This document shows positions 13,701 through 26,659 of a DNA stretch of 64,000 nucleotides, piece after piece (position 1 is the stretch's first letter; every line of letters starts with the position of its first letter). A program made the translations under genes and the position numbers. The notes under the pieces are model-generated. The model worked only from the letters and a program-made list of their open reading frames with translations, had not been told where the DNA came from and searched no databases. Source of the DNA: Takakia lepidozioides (taxonomy: Eukaryota; Streptophyta; Takakiopsida; Takakiales; Takakiaceae); the NCBI GenBank assembly GCA_030704615.1, contig CM060733.1, forward strand, positions 52,326,001 through 52,390,000, read 5' to 3'.

Positions 13701-16700
13701 ACATAAAAGAAGGTGGGGGCCTAGTAAGACTCTTAGCCCTGCATACATACATATACAATAACTGAAAAGCAATGCTGGGGTCGACACAGCACTGGATGCA
13801 TCATAACACACAAAGGTATCTGGAGGCAAAGGCAGCTACTATTCACATACACAAAAATGGGAGTAATACGTGCTAAATTATACTTCCTGCTGACTAAACC
13901 ACCAACTAATCTGTAAGCAAATCCTGGCACGACAGAGATTCACTCTTGGGTTTTAGGTTCACTATTACAGCGGGATGTTTGCCTTGCAGCAGGCCTCCAA
14001 TAATCAATGCCAAATGGAGACCCTCTTGCCCTTTCGGGGATAGGGAGATGGGATTCGGAAACAGTAGTAACAGAAAGAAGAGGGGAGGCATACAAACAAC
14101 AATGTTGCAGTGTAATGCCAGCTCATTCTTTGTGAGCCTTCCTTCCTTAGCTGCATTGCAAGCAGGTAGCCACTCATGGACAATTCCCATGCAGTATTGA
14201 GCATCTTGTTGAAATAGTGCAGTCATCACATGAACAATGCCCAAAGCACACCGCTCCATCCGTATTCGATAGTGAGCCCCAAAGCCATAGACTAGTTGCC
14301 TCCACTGGGGCCCTAGCTGGAAACAAGCTGCAAGAAAGTTTGCCACAGTGGAAACAGAACTTAGTCCTGATGATAAATTCAGGACAGTGAAAACTAATCT
14401 TTCCAGATTTAGGCTTGTAGGAATTTGAAGTCTGAGATCATTCCCCAATACTAGCTCTCGCAGCAAACATCTTGAATTTTCATTCCAACATCCAAATTCT
14501 CCATGCCATCACTGCAGACCTTTTAAGAACATGAAATTCCAGAACCATGTCCATAAACTGCTTCACTTCAGTTCTGTACAATTACCATCCTTCTCCGCAT
14601 GAAAGGCGAGCTGCACAAGATTGTCATATGCTGTTTCAATGTCCTCTATTGGAGGCATGAGGAGCAGCTTATTGGGGGGAGCATCCCTGCATTGAAAAGA
14701 TCAGTAGCATTAGACCATGCAACTTGACTGGTCTAAGAGAAACATAAGGCAGGGAAGGTCCAAATTAGTGAGTATCCTTGAAGCTTGCCTTGGTGCACAG
14801 ATATCATACCAGTGACAATAAATCACACTATTACTCTTTGTAAGATTATTCAATCAAATCGCAAAAGGAAATTTCCCTGACACCAGGTGCTCATCAAAGG
14901 TGGGATCTCTGAGCTTGAGGCTCCAAATTTGGAAGTCTATTCCTTTCCAGTTTTAGTGAAACTCCAAACAATATTGCAGTAACACTGCCACAACTCCACC
15001 AACCACAACTATTGAATTATCTGCCTGTACAAGAAAAAGACAGAACAAAGCAGCAAAAATGCCTTGGACTCAGGGCAGTATAGCTGCAAACAAGGACCTG
15101 TAGAAGCGTTCACAAGAACAAGTAAACTGCAACTGAATGGTGCTCACACCCTGCCGGCCTCTCTCATCTGCAAGCAAGTAAGATGTAGCTGGAGACTGTC
15201 CTTGAACGCCTCCTTGACAAAGAGCTTGGGCTTCAATGTGGCTGAACGATATAATGACCTGACCCAGGAAAGTATCTCCACTCCAAGGTGCCACCTGCAT
15301 GGATTATCATTGCTGAATTGGAAGCCAGAAACATCCTTAAATGTGCAACCAGTTTCCCGAAATGGCTTGACCTGATGATAAAAATGAAAAGATGGTATTT
15401 GGGTCTGGAGCTTCGTGTGTGCCTTGTTCCGCAATCACATTGGCACCTCTCTGTTTTCTAAACACAAATGTAAAGTAACATCTGACATAGGAGAATTTCA
15501 TGCTGAAAAACGGATGATCAACAATATATCTACTACTTCAGCGTGAAGTGGACACCACAGCATGATTACAAGTATTATAATCCTCAGCAGGAATTTTTCA
15601 CCTTTTTCTTCTGTTTACTGCTCTGCCTTCGCAAAAAATTCCACAACCTGCCCATTTTAGCTGGACTCTCTGGCAGGACTTCTGGACCTGGGCCTGCCGT
15701 CTTCACTGAATCAGTTCTCTCCCAAACTTCGACCAGGATTCGATCCTGTAGACTGCCACAAGAAGATCCGTTACCTACCTTTAAGAAAAACTCGGATACC
15801 AAATGACCCTGTAACCAGCTTTCCCCAGCTGCCAAGGGCCAAGATCCACACCCTGCTTCCATTGGAGGCTGATATCCTATGGAACATCCCGAGGGCATCT
15901 CAATAACACTAGCCAAAACAAAGTTTTTCCCAGGTGAGTGGCCCGGAACCATTGCCTCCTCACAGACCCAGTGCTAGCCACTGTTGGAGAGTGCCAAATG
16001 AAAATAGTTGCTAGGGTCAAAAACTAAGGAGGAGGATCAAAGGTATGACCAATGTGGAAAATATAGAATAGACAACAGACAATCCACTAGGCTGACTTCA
16101 GAGAACTAACTTCTGGCAATGAGAACAAAAGCAATAGAAAAGATTGTTCGAAGAGACAGACCTGCTCACAGGAATCCAGGGAGATCGAGCTTGCCATTCA
16201 GGATTCCCTGTGCAGATTACCACTTCACTGAGATATGCAGGGCTCTGCTCTAGACCATCTTCAGATTCAACTGGGGAGGGTATTGTCCCAGGCCGGGCTG
16301 GCAAGATGGTAACGGAGCAGTAGACCTCAAGCTGGGGAGGCTTTCTTTTGAAAGCAGGTGCAATGCAGAGTGTAGAATTCATAGGCCATAGTTCTTCAGC
16401 AGAGAGCAGCTCCACCTGCACACCGCCTGAAAATGAAGGCAAACTGCCGAAGAGATCAACCAGATTTGAAAGGTTCTGCAGCTCCTCCACCTTCCAGCTT
16501 TGGTAAACTACAATGTCCTCAAACTGAGTAGGGGGGACCAGGGAATCTTCATCCTTTTGGAGTGCCTCCAACTTTGCCTGAACCTCTGCATTAAGAAAAT
16601 AAGATTCCCCTATCAGAAGGGCAAAGACGATTGAAAAGGTGAGCACCTAATTGTGCCATTTAATTTTGTATGGAAAGAACATAAGACTAAAGCCTCACAC

Positions 16701-17961
16701 ATTCAGAGGAAAGTTCAGGCCAATGTTCCAGGTCGAATTCATTAGCTTTAGAAGCAAACAAGCTGTAGTTTCAACACTCCAATCACTGTGGTTGTCAACT
16801 TCCACAGCAAATCATTGGTGTTACCTGGACTAACCAATCAGAAATTATGGTGATTGAATATCTGGATTCCAAGTACATAGACAAACATTAATTTCCTCAG
16901 AATCAGTTGTATTCATCATCGTGAGCACCCTGCAGAAGGTCATAGTAGCATCATCAGGAAGCTGACGGCCAACTGTAGCTTTGGACTTCCTCGTTTGAAG
17001 GACAGACTTCCAACACACTAGTTGTTAGATCTTAAACGCACAGTTTTCACAAATTTCTACATGGCGCTGTTCCTGTTGAACCTGTTAGACATTGTCAACT
17101 CATCATGTATGACAAGCAGTTGAAGGCTTCTGAAGCAGCTGATAAATGTTCGGGTCCATACTAGCCAGGTGAAAATTGTCTCTCTCTTAGGGTACAAAAA
17201 ACCTTCAAAAAGATATCACCAATATATGTAACCAAGTGCCTGAGAAACGAGACCAGCATTGAAAGCTGCAAGCAATTGACAGCTCCAGAACATCCAAGAA
17301 GACTGATTTGGAGACGGACAAGTGAGCTACTTAGGGGACAAGGTTCCGTCGAAAAAGCAGCCTATGGAGTGAACATAGACATACCAGCCCTTCGGTACTG
17401 AGCCACTTTGAGAGCACGGCTCTCAGCCTTGGCGTACACAGTGTCGTGGAGAGTGAAGGCCTGCTTAACAACCTCGGCATTCTGCATACAGTCATCCAGG
17501 CTCTCTCCAGGACTTCTTGGTGCAAAAACAGAGCGTAAAACCGCTTCACAAAGACGCGGATCGTTGCTTTGAACGATATCAGAGAGTTCCGATTTGATGT
17601 CGGGAAGGTACGCAATCTGGCTGTTGATGACATCCGTAATATCTGCAACCGAGCAACTCTCTACTTCATTTAATTGTGACTGGTTTCTTCCAGAAATTGA
17701 GCTTGCACTAGATTTTACTGTCACCTCCTTGATACGACCAGAGCTAACATCGGCCAAACGGATCGTCGTCAGGTCTGCACACTCTTCATCACGTTGAAAG
17801 TCAAAGTCTATTCTCACCATACGAATTGGAACACGCAATGCAGAACTGTGAGAGCCAGCATTGAGCACCACAGTGGAAGGCAAAACCAGCCGATTTGGAT
17901 CATAGTCCTCCACCGACGGCTGCCGCGCCGACGTGTTGAGGCGAGTCAGCGACGGTGGCAT
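4774..17961 (-). CDS. large C2 / MHD (UNC13-like) / GRAM domain protein
   Basis: One long, intron-rich gene, probably a membrane-tethering or exocytosis-priming factor related to UNC13/BAIAP3 proteins. The first exon (17385-17961) starts at MPPSLTRLNTS. Pieces over about 15,070-16,590 form a C2-like domain (QLEVYCSV, VVICTGNPEW, DRILVEVWERT, DTFLGQVIISF). Helical segments from about 14,690 to 8,000 follow; those at about 8,970-9,170 (LTKFLDQHLTIMNESLNPSIF) and 7,985-8,570 (FYDYFQCGGMGL) look like the MHD2 end of a MUN domain. An exon at about 7,350-7,590 matches a GRAM domain (GTLYVTCKRICFG, then FSRFSNRD). The last two exons, 5993-6091 and 4774-4884, join in phase and end DDYHP-stop. I resolved only some exons, so the span is firmer than the protein. 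Plant PATROL1-type proteins have a MUN region, but I do not recall this whole architecture in flowering plants. Confidence 0.6.
5220..5760. repeat. diverged direct repeats in last intron region
   Basis: A block resembling GAAATGAAATGG, then AACGTC and AGAGCTTATGGGACAA occurs near 5220-5285 and 5690-5752. A third, weaker copy (AAGAGCTTATGGAACA) lies near 5460-5500. The copies sit between the last two exons of the C2/MHD/GRAM gene. I do not recognise the family; a degenerate short interspersed element is possible. Confidence 0.4.
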
Positions 17962-20900
17962 TCTAGCCACAAAATTGGGAAGGCGGTGCAGGAATCCTCA
18001 GAACAGCAGACTTGCATCCCTCAGTTTTTAGAACGCAGCCAGCTGCTGGAAACTTTCGTAAGCTCCAACCGCCTCCCGCCTCTCCTCTCTCTTTCCTCTT
18101 TACACAATCATATTCCAAGAATCTGTTGGGGTTCTTTCTCCTCCTAGATAGTACACTAGCAGAGCTTTCGGACTCGCCAACTCAACTTGGCAGGTGCAAG
18201 CTGTGCTGCAGTGCATGTCTCGCTCGTGTGGAGGCAGAGACAGGGAGCGCGTGCGACACACAGGAACGAGAACTCGAGAGCGGCCTAACGAACCCACCGC
18301 GTCGCTGCATTTACTCCCATTATAGCCACTCTCCCAGGTGTGCTGTGTGCTTCACACAACACGTGGGGACCGTTGCACTTTGGGTTGCAGAATACACGGA
18401 CTATAACAGGGACCCTTGGAAGCTGCTCAGCATCTTCGAACCAACCGTGCTGGTCCTCTCGTCCTCTCCTCTATGTAGGGATTTTCTTGATACAACACAA
18501 TACATGGGAACATCATACTCCAGATGATGAGGCGGTCGAATGTCGAATGGCGAATGTTGTAGGCAATCAACTGCACATATGATGCCAGTGCGAGATTTCC
18601 ACTTCTGTAACATAATATATTGCCATAGGAGGCGCAATTGTGAGAGGAGAAATGGAAAGAGAGAGTCGGACAGGCTGGTACAAGCTGTGCTTGCGCTTTG
18701 GGTGCACGCACCCTATATTCGCATTTTCCACCCCATGTCATGCATCAATCAGATCAATCAAGGAGAAAACAAACTCTAGGGCGAGGAAATTTGAGCGGGT
18801 AGATGTAAATAGCCTACAGGATACCCTTCCCCAATCAGGCATCGTGTGGGCCAGGTAGGTAAGTTAGTTCGGGTGTCTGCACAGGTCCTCGGTCCTCACG
18901 CATTTGCTGATTGAGCGTGGGCCCATAGCTAGCTTGGGTTTGACAGCCTTAGAGTTGACCTGGCTTTCGACCCATCCACCAAACGGATGAAAATCCTGCT
19001 CTCCATTAGACATCCCTACTCCATCCAATTTTTAACACAAAATTTAGACACTTTATGTAGAAATACATAAATTAGATGGATGGTTGGGTACAAAGGCATA
19101 TTCCAAATATTCCAAAAGATTTTGGAGAATACGCGGTTGCAAAACCAAAATGCGCTCACGCGGTAGGAAATACAAAACTATCTGAAAACCGTGCTCACGC
19201 GAAAAAAATCATATGAAATTAATCGTCCAAAGCATAACTCAGGTGAGCACAAAGACCCACAAATATATCTGCCAGAACTCAAAGATCAAGCGCATGTAAA
19301 CAATGTGGCAAGAACCACCCAAAAAAAAGGGTTTTGCAAGCGAAATGCAAATGGTTTTTCCCAACGAAACTTGGATTTTCATCGATGAAACCAAATTGGG
19401 GTTTGGTTTTGGTTTTTTGTTTTTTCTTCAAGACTTCTCCCTTTCAAGCCCTTCTATATGTTTAACATTATATTTAGACACCATGGAGACGCCAGTTTCC
19501 GGCATGTCAAATCTTCCCCACCCTCTCTTGAGAGTGACATGAAACTGAGGGAGTATCAACTCTAGTCGGGGTTACATTGGGTTCCACGACGAGGTGTGTA
19601 ACTCCACTTGGGGTTACATCGGGCTACACGACGAGGTGTGTAATCCCACTCGGACTTGACAGCGCTCGTACACGAAAATGAAATAACTCTCACAGGAGCC
19701 GGTGGACTAGGCTGCTACCTTTGACCTTCCGCCATCTCATTTGCATTTGAGCCCAACAGCACATCCTACATTTTTTCATTGCCTCTATCTCTAGTAGCTT
19801 TTGGAAGATTTTTTCCAAGATTTAATGAGCATCACCTTTCCCAATTGCTTTTTGTTTATCGTTCTTTGGAAACATTCTTCTGAGCATAGTTAGAGCGATC
19901 AAGGATATACCACTAAGTGTTTCTCGATGCGAAACCCATCGTTGCTTAGGTTTGTGCCCATATCACCAAATATTTCTCAATGCGGAACCTGCCGCCACCG
20001 CTATAGGTTTTAGGGTTTTTGGCTACACTATTGAAGGTTTGGCCTTGCTGAATTGGCATAGGTGTACCATATAACTGCACCAGTCCTCTATACCCGCTTA
20101 TGGTTTTATCCCGTTTTGAGAACATATAACTCGTATGACCGAGGTTAAAAAACATAAAACTCTAATGACCGTGAGCAACAATCCCTATCTTGATGAGTAC
20201 AATGAACTGGCTGTACCATTGTAGCTTTAGGAAAGTGAATTCTAAAGCTCAACTATCTTTTTTTGAACCTTCTAAGCTATCTTTTGAACCCTCTAGGCAT
20301 AAGAGAAAGAGTTTCTAATTAAGTCTTCTGATCTTATCCACCTTCATAAACTTCTGCTAGGCTTTTTCTAATGTTTCCTGGTTACGGGCAGGTGTCTCCT
20401 TCCTCGCTTTAGTATATTTCCGGCCTACAGGCCTTTATCCAAATAAAATAAACTAAAAACAACTGAACTAAAGTAAAATAAATAAATTTTATCTTTTTAA
20501 AATCAAAATGTTAATAATAGTAGTTTTCAGCCCCTGTTGGTCAACATTTAAAAACAAAAAGAGAATCAAAATCAAAATCCAAATTCGTAAGGCGAGAAAC
20601 GCGTACACAGCTGACCACACCTGGCACTGACGGTATGTCCGTGTAGACGTGGCAACATGACACACTATAGATACACGCTGCTATGTACGTGTAAGTACTA
20701 CATGTACCTTGATCCTAAACGATATGGGATATATATATATATATATATGGGATATTCATTTCCCTGTTACGAAGCTACCTAGCAAGCAACCAAGATAATA
20801 TATTTTGGGCGGTTACCTCTGCAGCTGTCTGGGGTATCGGAAGGGGAAGGTGGACTTCTCGGTCACTCTCTCTCTCCCAATCTTCCAAGATGGAAAACAG

Positions 20901-21473
20901 ATCTCTCATCAACCTTGAAAGGAAGTGGTGAAAGGAAGTGGTGAAAGTCTGCACCGATACGGTTCCAACACCTTGCTCTCTCACCTCTCCTCTTTTACAC
21001 CATTATCTGTCATTCAGAATGTCATTGTGGCCTCACCACATTCCTGTGACCAGATTGCAGCCTAATGTTGGGTTCAGTCTCATGGGCTGCAACACACAAC
21101 CAGCTCCCAGCTCCTGCGGACAGCATACTCAACGGTCTATCGATTACCCAAATATTCACTACCATGGTACAGACTACAGACAGACCCAGTTGGATTTCCT
21201 GTCCACTGCATGTGGCCGATATGATCTCTGCATCTTAGCATGCTTTTCCATCGCAGTCAAGTCAATTTGAGTGAATAAATCTGTTTTTGATGTGGATAGT
21301 TTGGCATATAGAAGCCGTAAACTGTCCGAGTAACCAATGGAGTTCTTCATCTTCCAAAGAATTATATGCTCGCTGAATTGGTAAAATAATTGTGACAAAT
21401 TAGGGGACCATAAACCAAACATTTACCAGTATGAATCAGGGTCTGTCTGAATTGAGTAGGGGTTTTGAGTATG
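17962..21473. other. intergenic: promoter of C2/MHD/GRAM gene, small tandem duplications, TA microsatellite
   Basis: No gene is supported in this 3.5 kb. The end near 17,962 must hold the promoter and leader of the minus-strand C2/MHD/GRAM gene, and the end near 21,473 the 3' flank of the hydrolase gene. Two short tandem duplications are visible: about 19,568-19,655 (GGTTACAT..GGG..CACGACGAGGTGTGTAA twice) and about 19,905-19,995 (ATATC/ACCA..TTTCTCGATGCG twice, diverged). A (TA)n tract of about 20 bp lies near 20,728-20,748. AT-rich stretches at 19,020-19,450 and 20,440-20,590 hold nothing I recognise. Confidence 0.5.
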
Positions 21474-24400
21474 TTATAAGGTGGCAGGCATGCCTTCGAC
21501 GAGCTCCACAAGGTTGGTTATACTGCACAATGACCATCACCATCCAAATAAGATCCTTACTGATGTAGACCAACCTAATCAAAACATCCAGAAAGACCTC
21601 AACAATGTGCAACTCTTCATTTTCGCCGAGAGAAATGTTGTAAGAGGTTTATCAGAGTTAAAACCGAGTCAGATGGGGGAAATGAAGCTGCAAAAGCTCC
21701 AAAAGTGCTTGTCACAGGAAATCGTATACCTGACAAGTCCCAAGTCAGGATACACTGCCTTGGCGGCTCCAAAATCCTGCACCCCATACATCAAGGTGAA
21801 GGTCAGTTTTCCAGGTTCAACTGAACTCACGGCCTGTTCTCCTACTTATGGAGGCACCCATCAAATCATTTTGAGTTGTGACCTTGTGGATCATCTCAGC
21901 GATAGGAGGGTTTTCAGGCAAACACCACACCATGGCCACTAAACTTCACATCAAGAGGAGTAATGGTTGGTGGCACCTACCTGGTTACGAGTAGAAGATG
22001 TGTAGGAGATAATACAAGACATGCCTGCTCCAACCGCAGCCTGAAAACCACAGAAAAGATCTCTAACCAAGGCAAGACACATGAACCTACTCAACTGATC
22101 TCAAAGGTAAGAAATGTACTCATGAGAGGTTGTTTGCTGTAGCCTTGTGGCCAAGAGGGGACCGACACTACCGTTGTGAGGGGCTCACTCCAGTAGTGGG
22201 ACTTACCTTGATATAAACAAGTAGTTCGGGCTTTCCAAATTTTCCCTAGAAAGCCCTTCACACAAGAATCAATCTGCTGTGTGTGAGCTGCAATTAGACC
22301 CCAACAGGACCAGGGCTTTAGGCACAACTGAAAGTTGGTGATCAGAGGTGCAGGGGCTATGTTCTTGATGGTCCTAAAGACGGTGGCCCTCTGATAAGAA
22401 TTTCTGAGACAAAATGGACAATGTCTTCAGGCTGCCTGCACATCGGCCATTGACAATCTCCCTTTCCTTTCGGCATCTCTTTACTGCTCAAAGGAAGACT
22501 CCCCGCCCTGAGTTTAACTTTCAGTCTAGAGCCGAGGGAAGGCAGGCCCTTCAGATCATCCTTTAAGTCTCATCCATGTCACAAACTCGAAACAAGAGAA
22601 CACCGGTAAGAGAACAGTGTCAAATGTAAGAGAACACCCGTAGTAAAGAGGTTACTGAGAGAGGGAGGGGGGAGGTGCCCACCAGCAGTTCCCTGTAGTG
22701 AATAAGCAAGATCAAGACCGCAAATATTTTGAAGTCAGTTGTGAACTTTTTACCGTGTTTGCCAAGAAGGGATTTATTACTTTCACAGAGGTCTAGACTG
22801 CTCACGGGTCACTAAACAATCAGAGACATGATCAGCACAAACCTGCAAGCCAATAATACTATCTTCAACCACCAATGACCGTTCTGGTGCCACTCCCAGT
22901 GCCTGCAATCAGACATTCTTAACACTCAGAAAATTATGGATCCCCAACCTTACATATATTCATTTTGTGCCTGATTGAATAAACACAGGGTGCTCCTTGT
23001 TGTAAAAGGGTTATACATAAAGACAGTACTCAATGTTATAATATGTTACTCTCATCTATCTTATCTATTAGGTGAGCAGTGTCCCAACAGGGCAATAAGG
23101 AAAATGTGATCCCAGATTTCACCTTTGCAGGTAAAATATCAGTTTAGAAACATACTATGGCAGCTGCTATGTAAATGGATGGATCAGGCTTCTTCTTGTC
23201 TACGTCATCACCTGCCACAGGGTCAGAACACCGAAAGAGCTGTTAATAAGACATGAAATAGGGGTATGGGATTGTCATGGGTATGGAAGTAGTTGGTCCA
23301 GAAACTGAAGATGAGAAAGAGTCCAGTCTTTTAAATAGATGCACAGGGTTAAGTGCCCAGTTTTAACTCTTCAGTTTTGAAAGGAAGATGAGAGGACCCA
23401 AGGAAAACCTGCCAAAAAGCAGTCCAGTTTTTCAAATCGCTCCTGCCATCCATCAGAAAGAATCCACACCCCACGTCAGTTCCTACACCAGAAAGTTCAA
23501 CTACTCCAGAGGTCTCCGGTGCAGTACCACCTTACATGAGCCCTCTCGTAGGCACTCTGTCTCCAAGCAGCATTTGCAGTCTTTCATGTGGTTTTCTTGT
23601 TGTCCATTTTTATACCATAGGCCCCCCATGAACATTATAAAGAGTTGTTTCGTCTATGTTATAAGCACACACACACAACCTACTCACTTTGAATACTATG
23701 TGCAATTATCACAATGAATGCATGTAGGAGAATCTGATAGATGGAGAAAGACTCGAAACTTGAAGGTTGAAGTGTTGAAAATACCGTGCCAAGCAGATTA
23801 GTGAGACAGAATACTACTGAGCTCTTTGTGGCAGCTGAGCACACTGCCAGCTTGAGTCCCTGCATTGCACGCTCACCAAACTCGTTGTCATCAGATTCTA
23901 ACTGAGTCCAAGTTCAGTTGAATATACAAGTGTAAATGGTGTCAAAAAGCTAAGTATGTGTTATGGTGCCATGGACACTACAACCTCCAGGTTCTGGACC
24001 AGAGCTCATATTCAACTGTTGGAAGGGAATTACAGGAAAGGAACACATGCACAGAATGACTAGAGAGAGAAAGAAGCTTCACCAGCGCACGGGCTTCATC
24101 CATAAGCCGAAGAACTCCCGGTCGAGGCTCTACCTGCACAAATAGGGCTTATTCAAGCTCCAGAGCTCAAAACTGTTCATAGCTGAACTTGGATGATCCC
24201 TGAGATCTAATAAAAGCCCCAAGCAATGAACTTCATACAGGCTCTGAAGTTGGAATTACAACCAGCAACGCCTTCTCTAGAAAAAACATCCAGTGGATCA
24301 AAGGACTTGTGGGTGAAAAACAAGTGATCCAGCAATTTTCAGTTGAAACAGAAATGGAAATGTCTGGAATATATGCTGATAACATGGGCATTTACAACAA

Positions 24401-26659
24401 GCCGATTCTGTGCCCATGGAACAAAAGCATGGAGACCAAATCTCAAGCATTGTCCCTTGATATCAAGGATGGCACATAACTGAGGGAGAGAGTTGTTGAG
24501 TCCTGTCTGTGACAGGATCATGCAATCAAAGTTATGATAATCTTTAGGTATCATTAGTGAGGTGAATCATGCATTCCATATGTCAACTTGAAACTTACTA
24601 GATTGCTGCATGCTCATCTCAATATGACCTGCAACCACTTCAAAACTTCAACACGAGAGAAAACAGGTGAGGTCCACTCACCAGAGATTAACCCTGGTTT
24701 CTGAGTGATCACAAGCTTGGACCTTGATTACAGCTAAAAGGTCAGAAGCATGTGAAGGGCAAGAAAGAAGTTACTCACCGTCCCAGAGCGTATGATATCC
24801 TTGTACTTCTCGGTTTTCCAATCCTGCATAAGCATAGGGAATGCCCACAATTTGGCAATGGAGGACAGACTGCAGTATGAGGGTATTTTCTATGACCTTT
24901 TATTACTGTGGTGAGTGGGACAAGAGATGAAATTTGGCATGGACATTTGGATACTATCAATGCTTTAGGAGCCTGACAAGGCTTACTATCCCCATTGTAT
25001 CATTAAAAAAAGGCCATTAGAAGTTTAGGCAGAATGGCCATATTAACTTTCTTAAAGCTGCGTCTATGAGAAAAACGGTGGCCAAGCTTTGCTTGGTCTA
25101 CTAAGTTACAAGAGCTCATATACCTCTCACCAGATCACTCTCCAATTAGATTTAGGTGATTCGCAAGCACCTAATCCATAGAAGCCTAGAATGCAGAGAG
25201 GACCCTTGCAACATCTACCACCTCATCATCTTCCTCTTTGCATAAAGGATCATGTCTTGAGATCAGTGTATGTCACTGCTGTAAGAAAGACCTGACCTGA
25301 TCCCAGAATAGTCTAGAGGCTAGAGCAGTAAGTCCACATTTGCTTAGTGCTGGCATTCTCTATGATGTGCCAATAAAGAATTACCGGGAAAATCCTTGAA
25401 ATGTGCCTACCAGAAGTGGCGCCAACAATGTTCACAAAATCACTCTCTCTGACAGCTGTGATGGTCAAAATTCGTTTCTGTGTTTGTGAACTCGTGCGAA
25501 TGCTATTTTAGCACAAGACCAAATTTCCAATACAAGGAGGAGGGTCTTGGCTGATATACCTGGAGTGTGTCAATGAGAGTGGCCTGATCCAGTTCACTCT
25601 CTGGCCGTGTAGTAGAGATTGTGGAAGAAGGCCATCCATTCTTGTTGAAATACCTGTACTGTCACACATTTTCTCTCATCCTCAGTTCTCGCTCTCTCTC
25701 TAGCTCTCTATAGCTACAGAAACGTAACTGGAATCCGATGATTACACAAGTGAGACTGGGAGGGAGCTCGAGAATGTTCATCTCAAAATCACGTTGACAC
25801 TAAAGTTGACAATTACGCAACGCCTGCTGTCGCCTCATGTAATTTATGAGGCTGAAAGACTACCAATCGTGTATTGTAAACGCCTCTCTTATACTCAAAA
25901 TATATATCTCTATCTAGTTGTTGTTGGCTGCTTGTTGATATCCAGCTTTCTTTCATCCCATCAGCTCTCGGAAGTTACAAAAAATTTCTCTCTCACACAC
26001 TTAAGCGAGGGAAGGAGAGTGCATCTCTCCTTTCGACTTCGTTAATCCACATTAGAATTGCAATTCGAAAAATCTCAGTTTGATCAAATCCATGTTATTA
26101 TCGTGCAACTCTAAAGAATGTCGAAAATCCGCTTACACGCTCAAGCTCATTCTTATTTCGTCAATTCAGTTCACGCAAAACAACCTTGACAGCGGGAAAG
26201 GAAAGGGAAAAAGACAGACCAGCGCATTTTAGGTTTTCCGCCTCCAATCTGGTTCTGCAACACATCGTAGAACTCCGACGTCCATACGATGGGCTCCGGC
26301 GAAGCAGGACAACAGACAGCAAAGTGCTGGAAAGCAGCATTATACGCACGCCTGTGCAGATCCTCCGACTCCAAGATCACACCGTCACAATCAAACACCA
26401 GCGCTTCCAATGCGGCTCTACATTTTCCAGGAAATCTCCCAGCACTAAAAGCACTCTTGCGTGATTTCTTTCCAGGAGACAGAGCCCCCAAATTTAGACT
26501 AGAAAACATTTCCGAACAAGTTTGACTTCGACATGCTGGGCGAGATAAATTCACAGTTTCTAGGAAGCAGGAATAGTGTAGAGGCAGAGACGGTGAGATC
26601 AGAGGCAGGGAATTAGAGGGAGAGCGGAGGGAGACGGAGGGCAGCAGGGCCATCGCCAT
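21474..26659 (-). CDS. plastid HAD-like hydrolase (CbbY/At4g39970 type)
   Basis: Haloacid-dehalogenase phosphatase of the CbbY-like plastid group; the natural substrate is a sugar phosphate by family analogy. Eleven exons join in phase: 26220-26659, 25560-25653, 24779-24823, 24083-24133, 23785-23859, 23409-23442, 23156-23211, 22843-22902, 21981-22040, 21730-21776 and 21474-21522, about 336 residues; the Arabidopsis relative has a little over 300. The first ~80 residues are Ser/Arg/Leu-rich and look like a transit peptide. HAD motif I is FDCDGVILESE (the two Asp are nucleophile and acid/base), motif II VCSAATKS, motif III the Lys in DDVDKKKPDP, and motif IV VVEDSIIG, all intact. An in-frame ATG at 26689 would add ten residues. 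The gene looks functional. Confidence 0.92.

Noticed and set aside
21481-21942. plus-strand ORF of 153 codons
   Set aside because: It overlaps the last two exons of the hydrolase on the minus strand and shows no domain.
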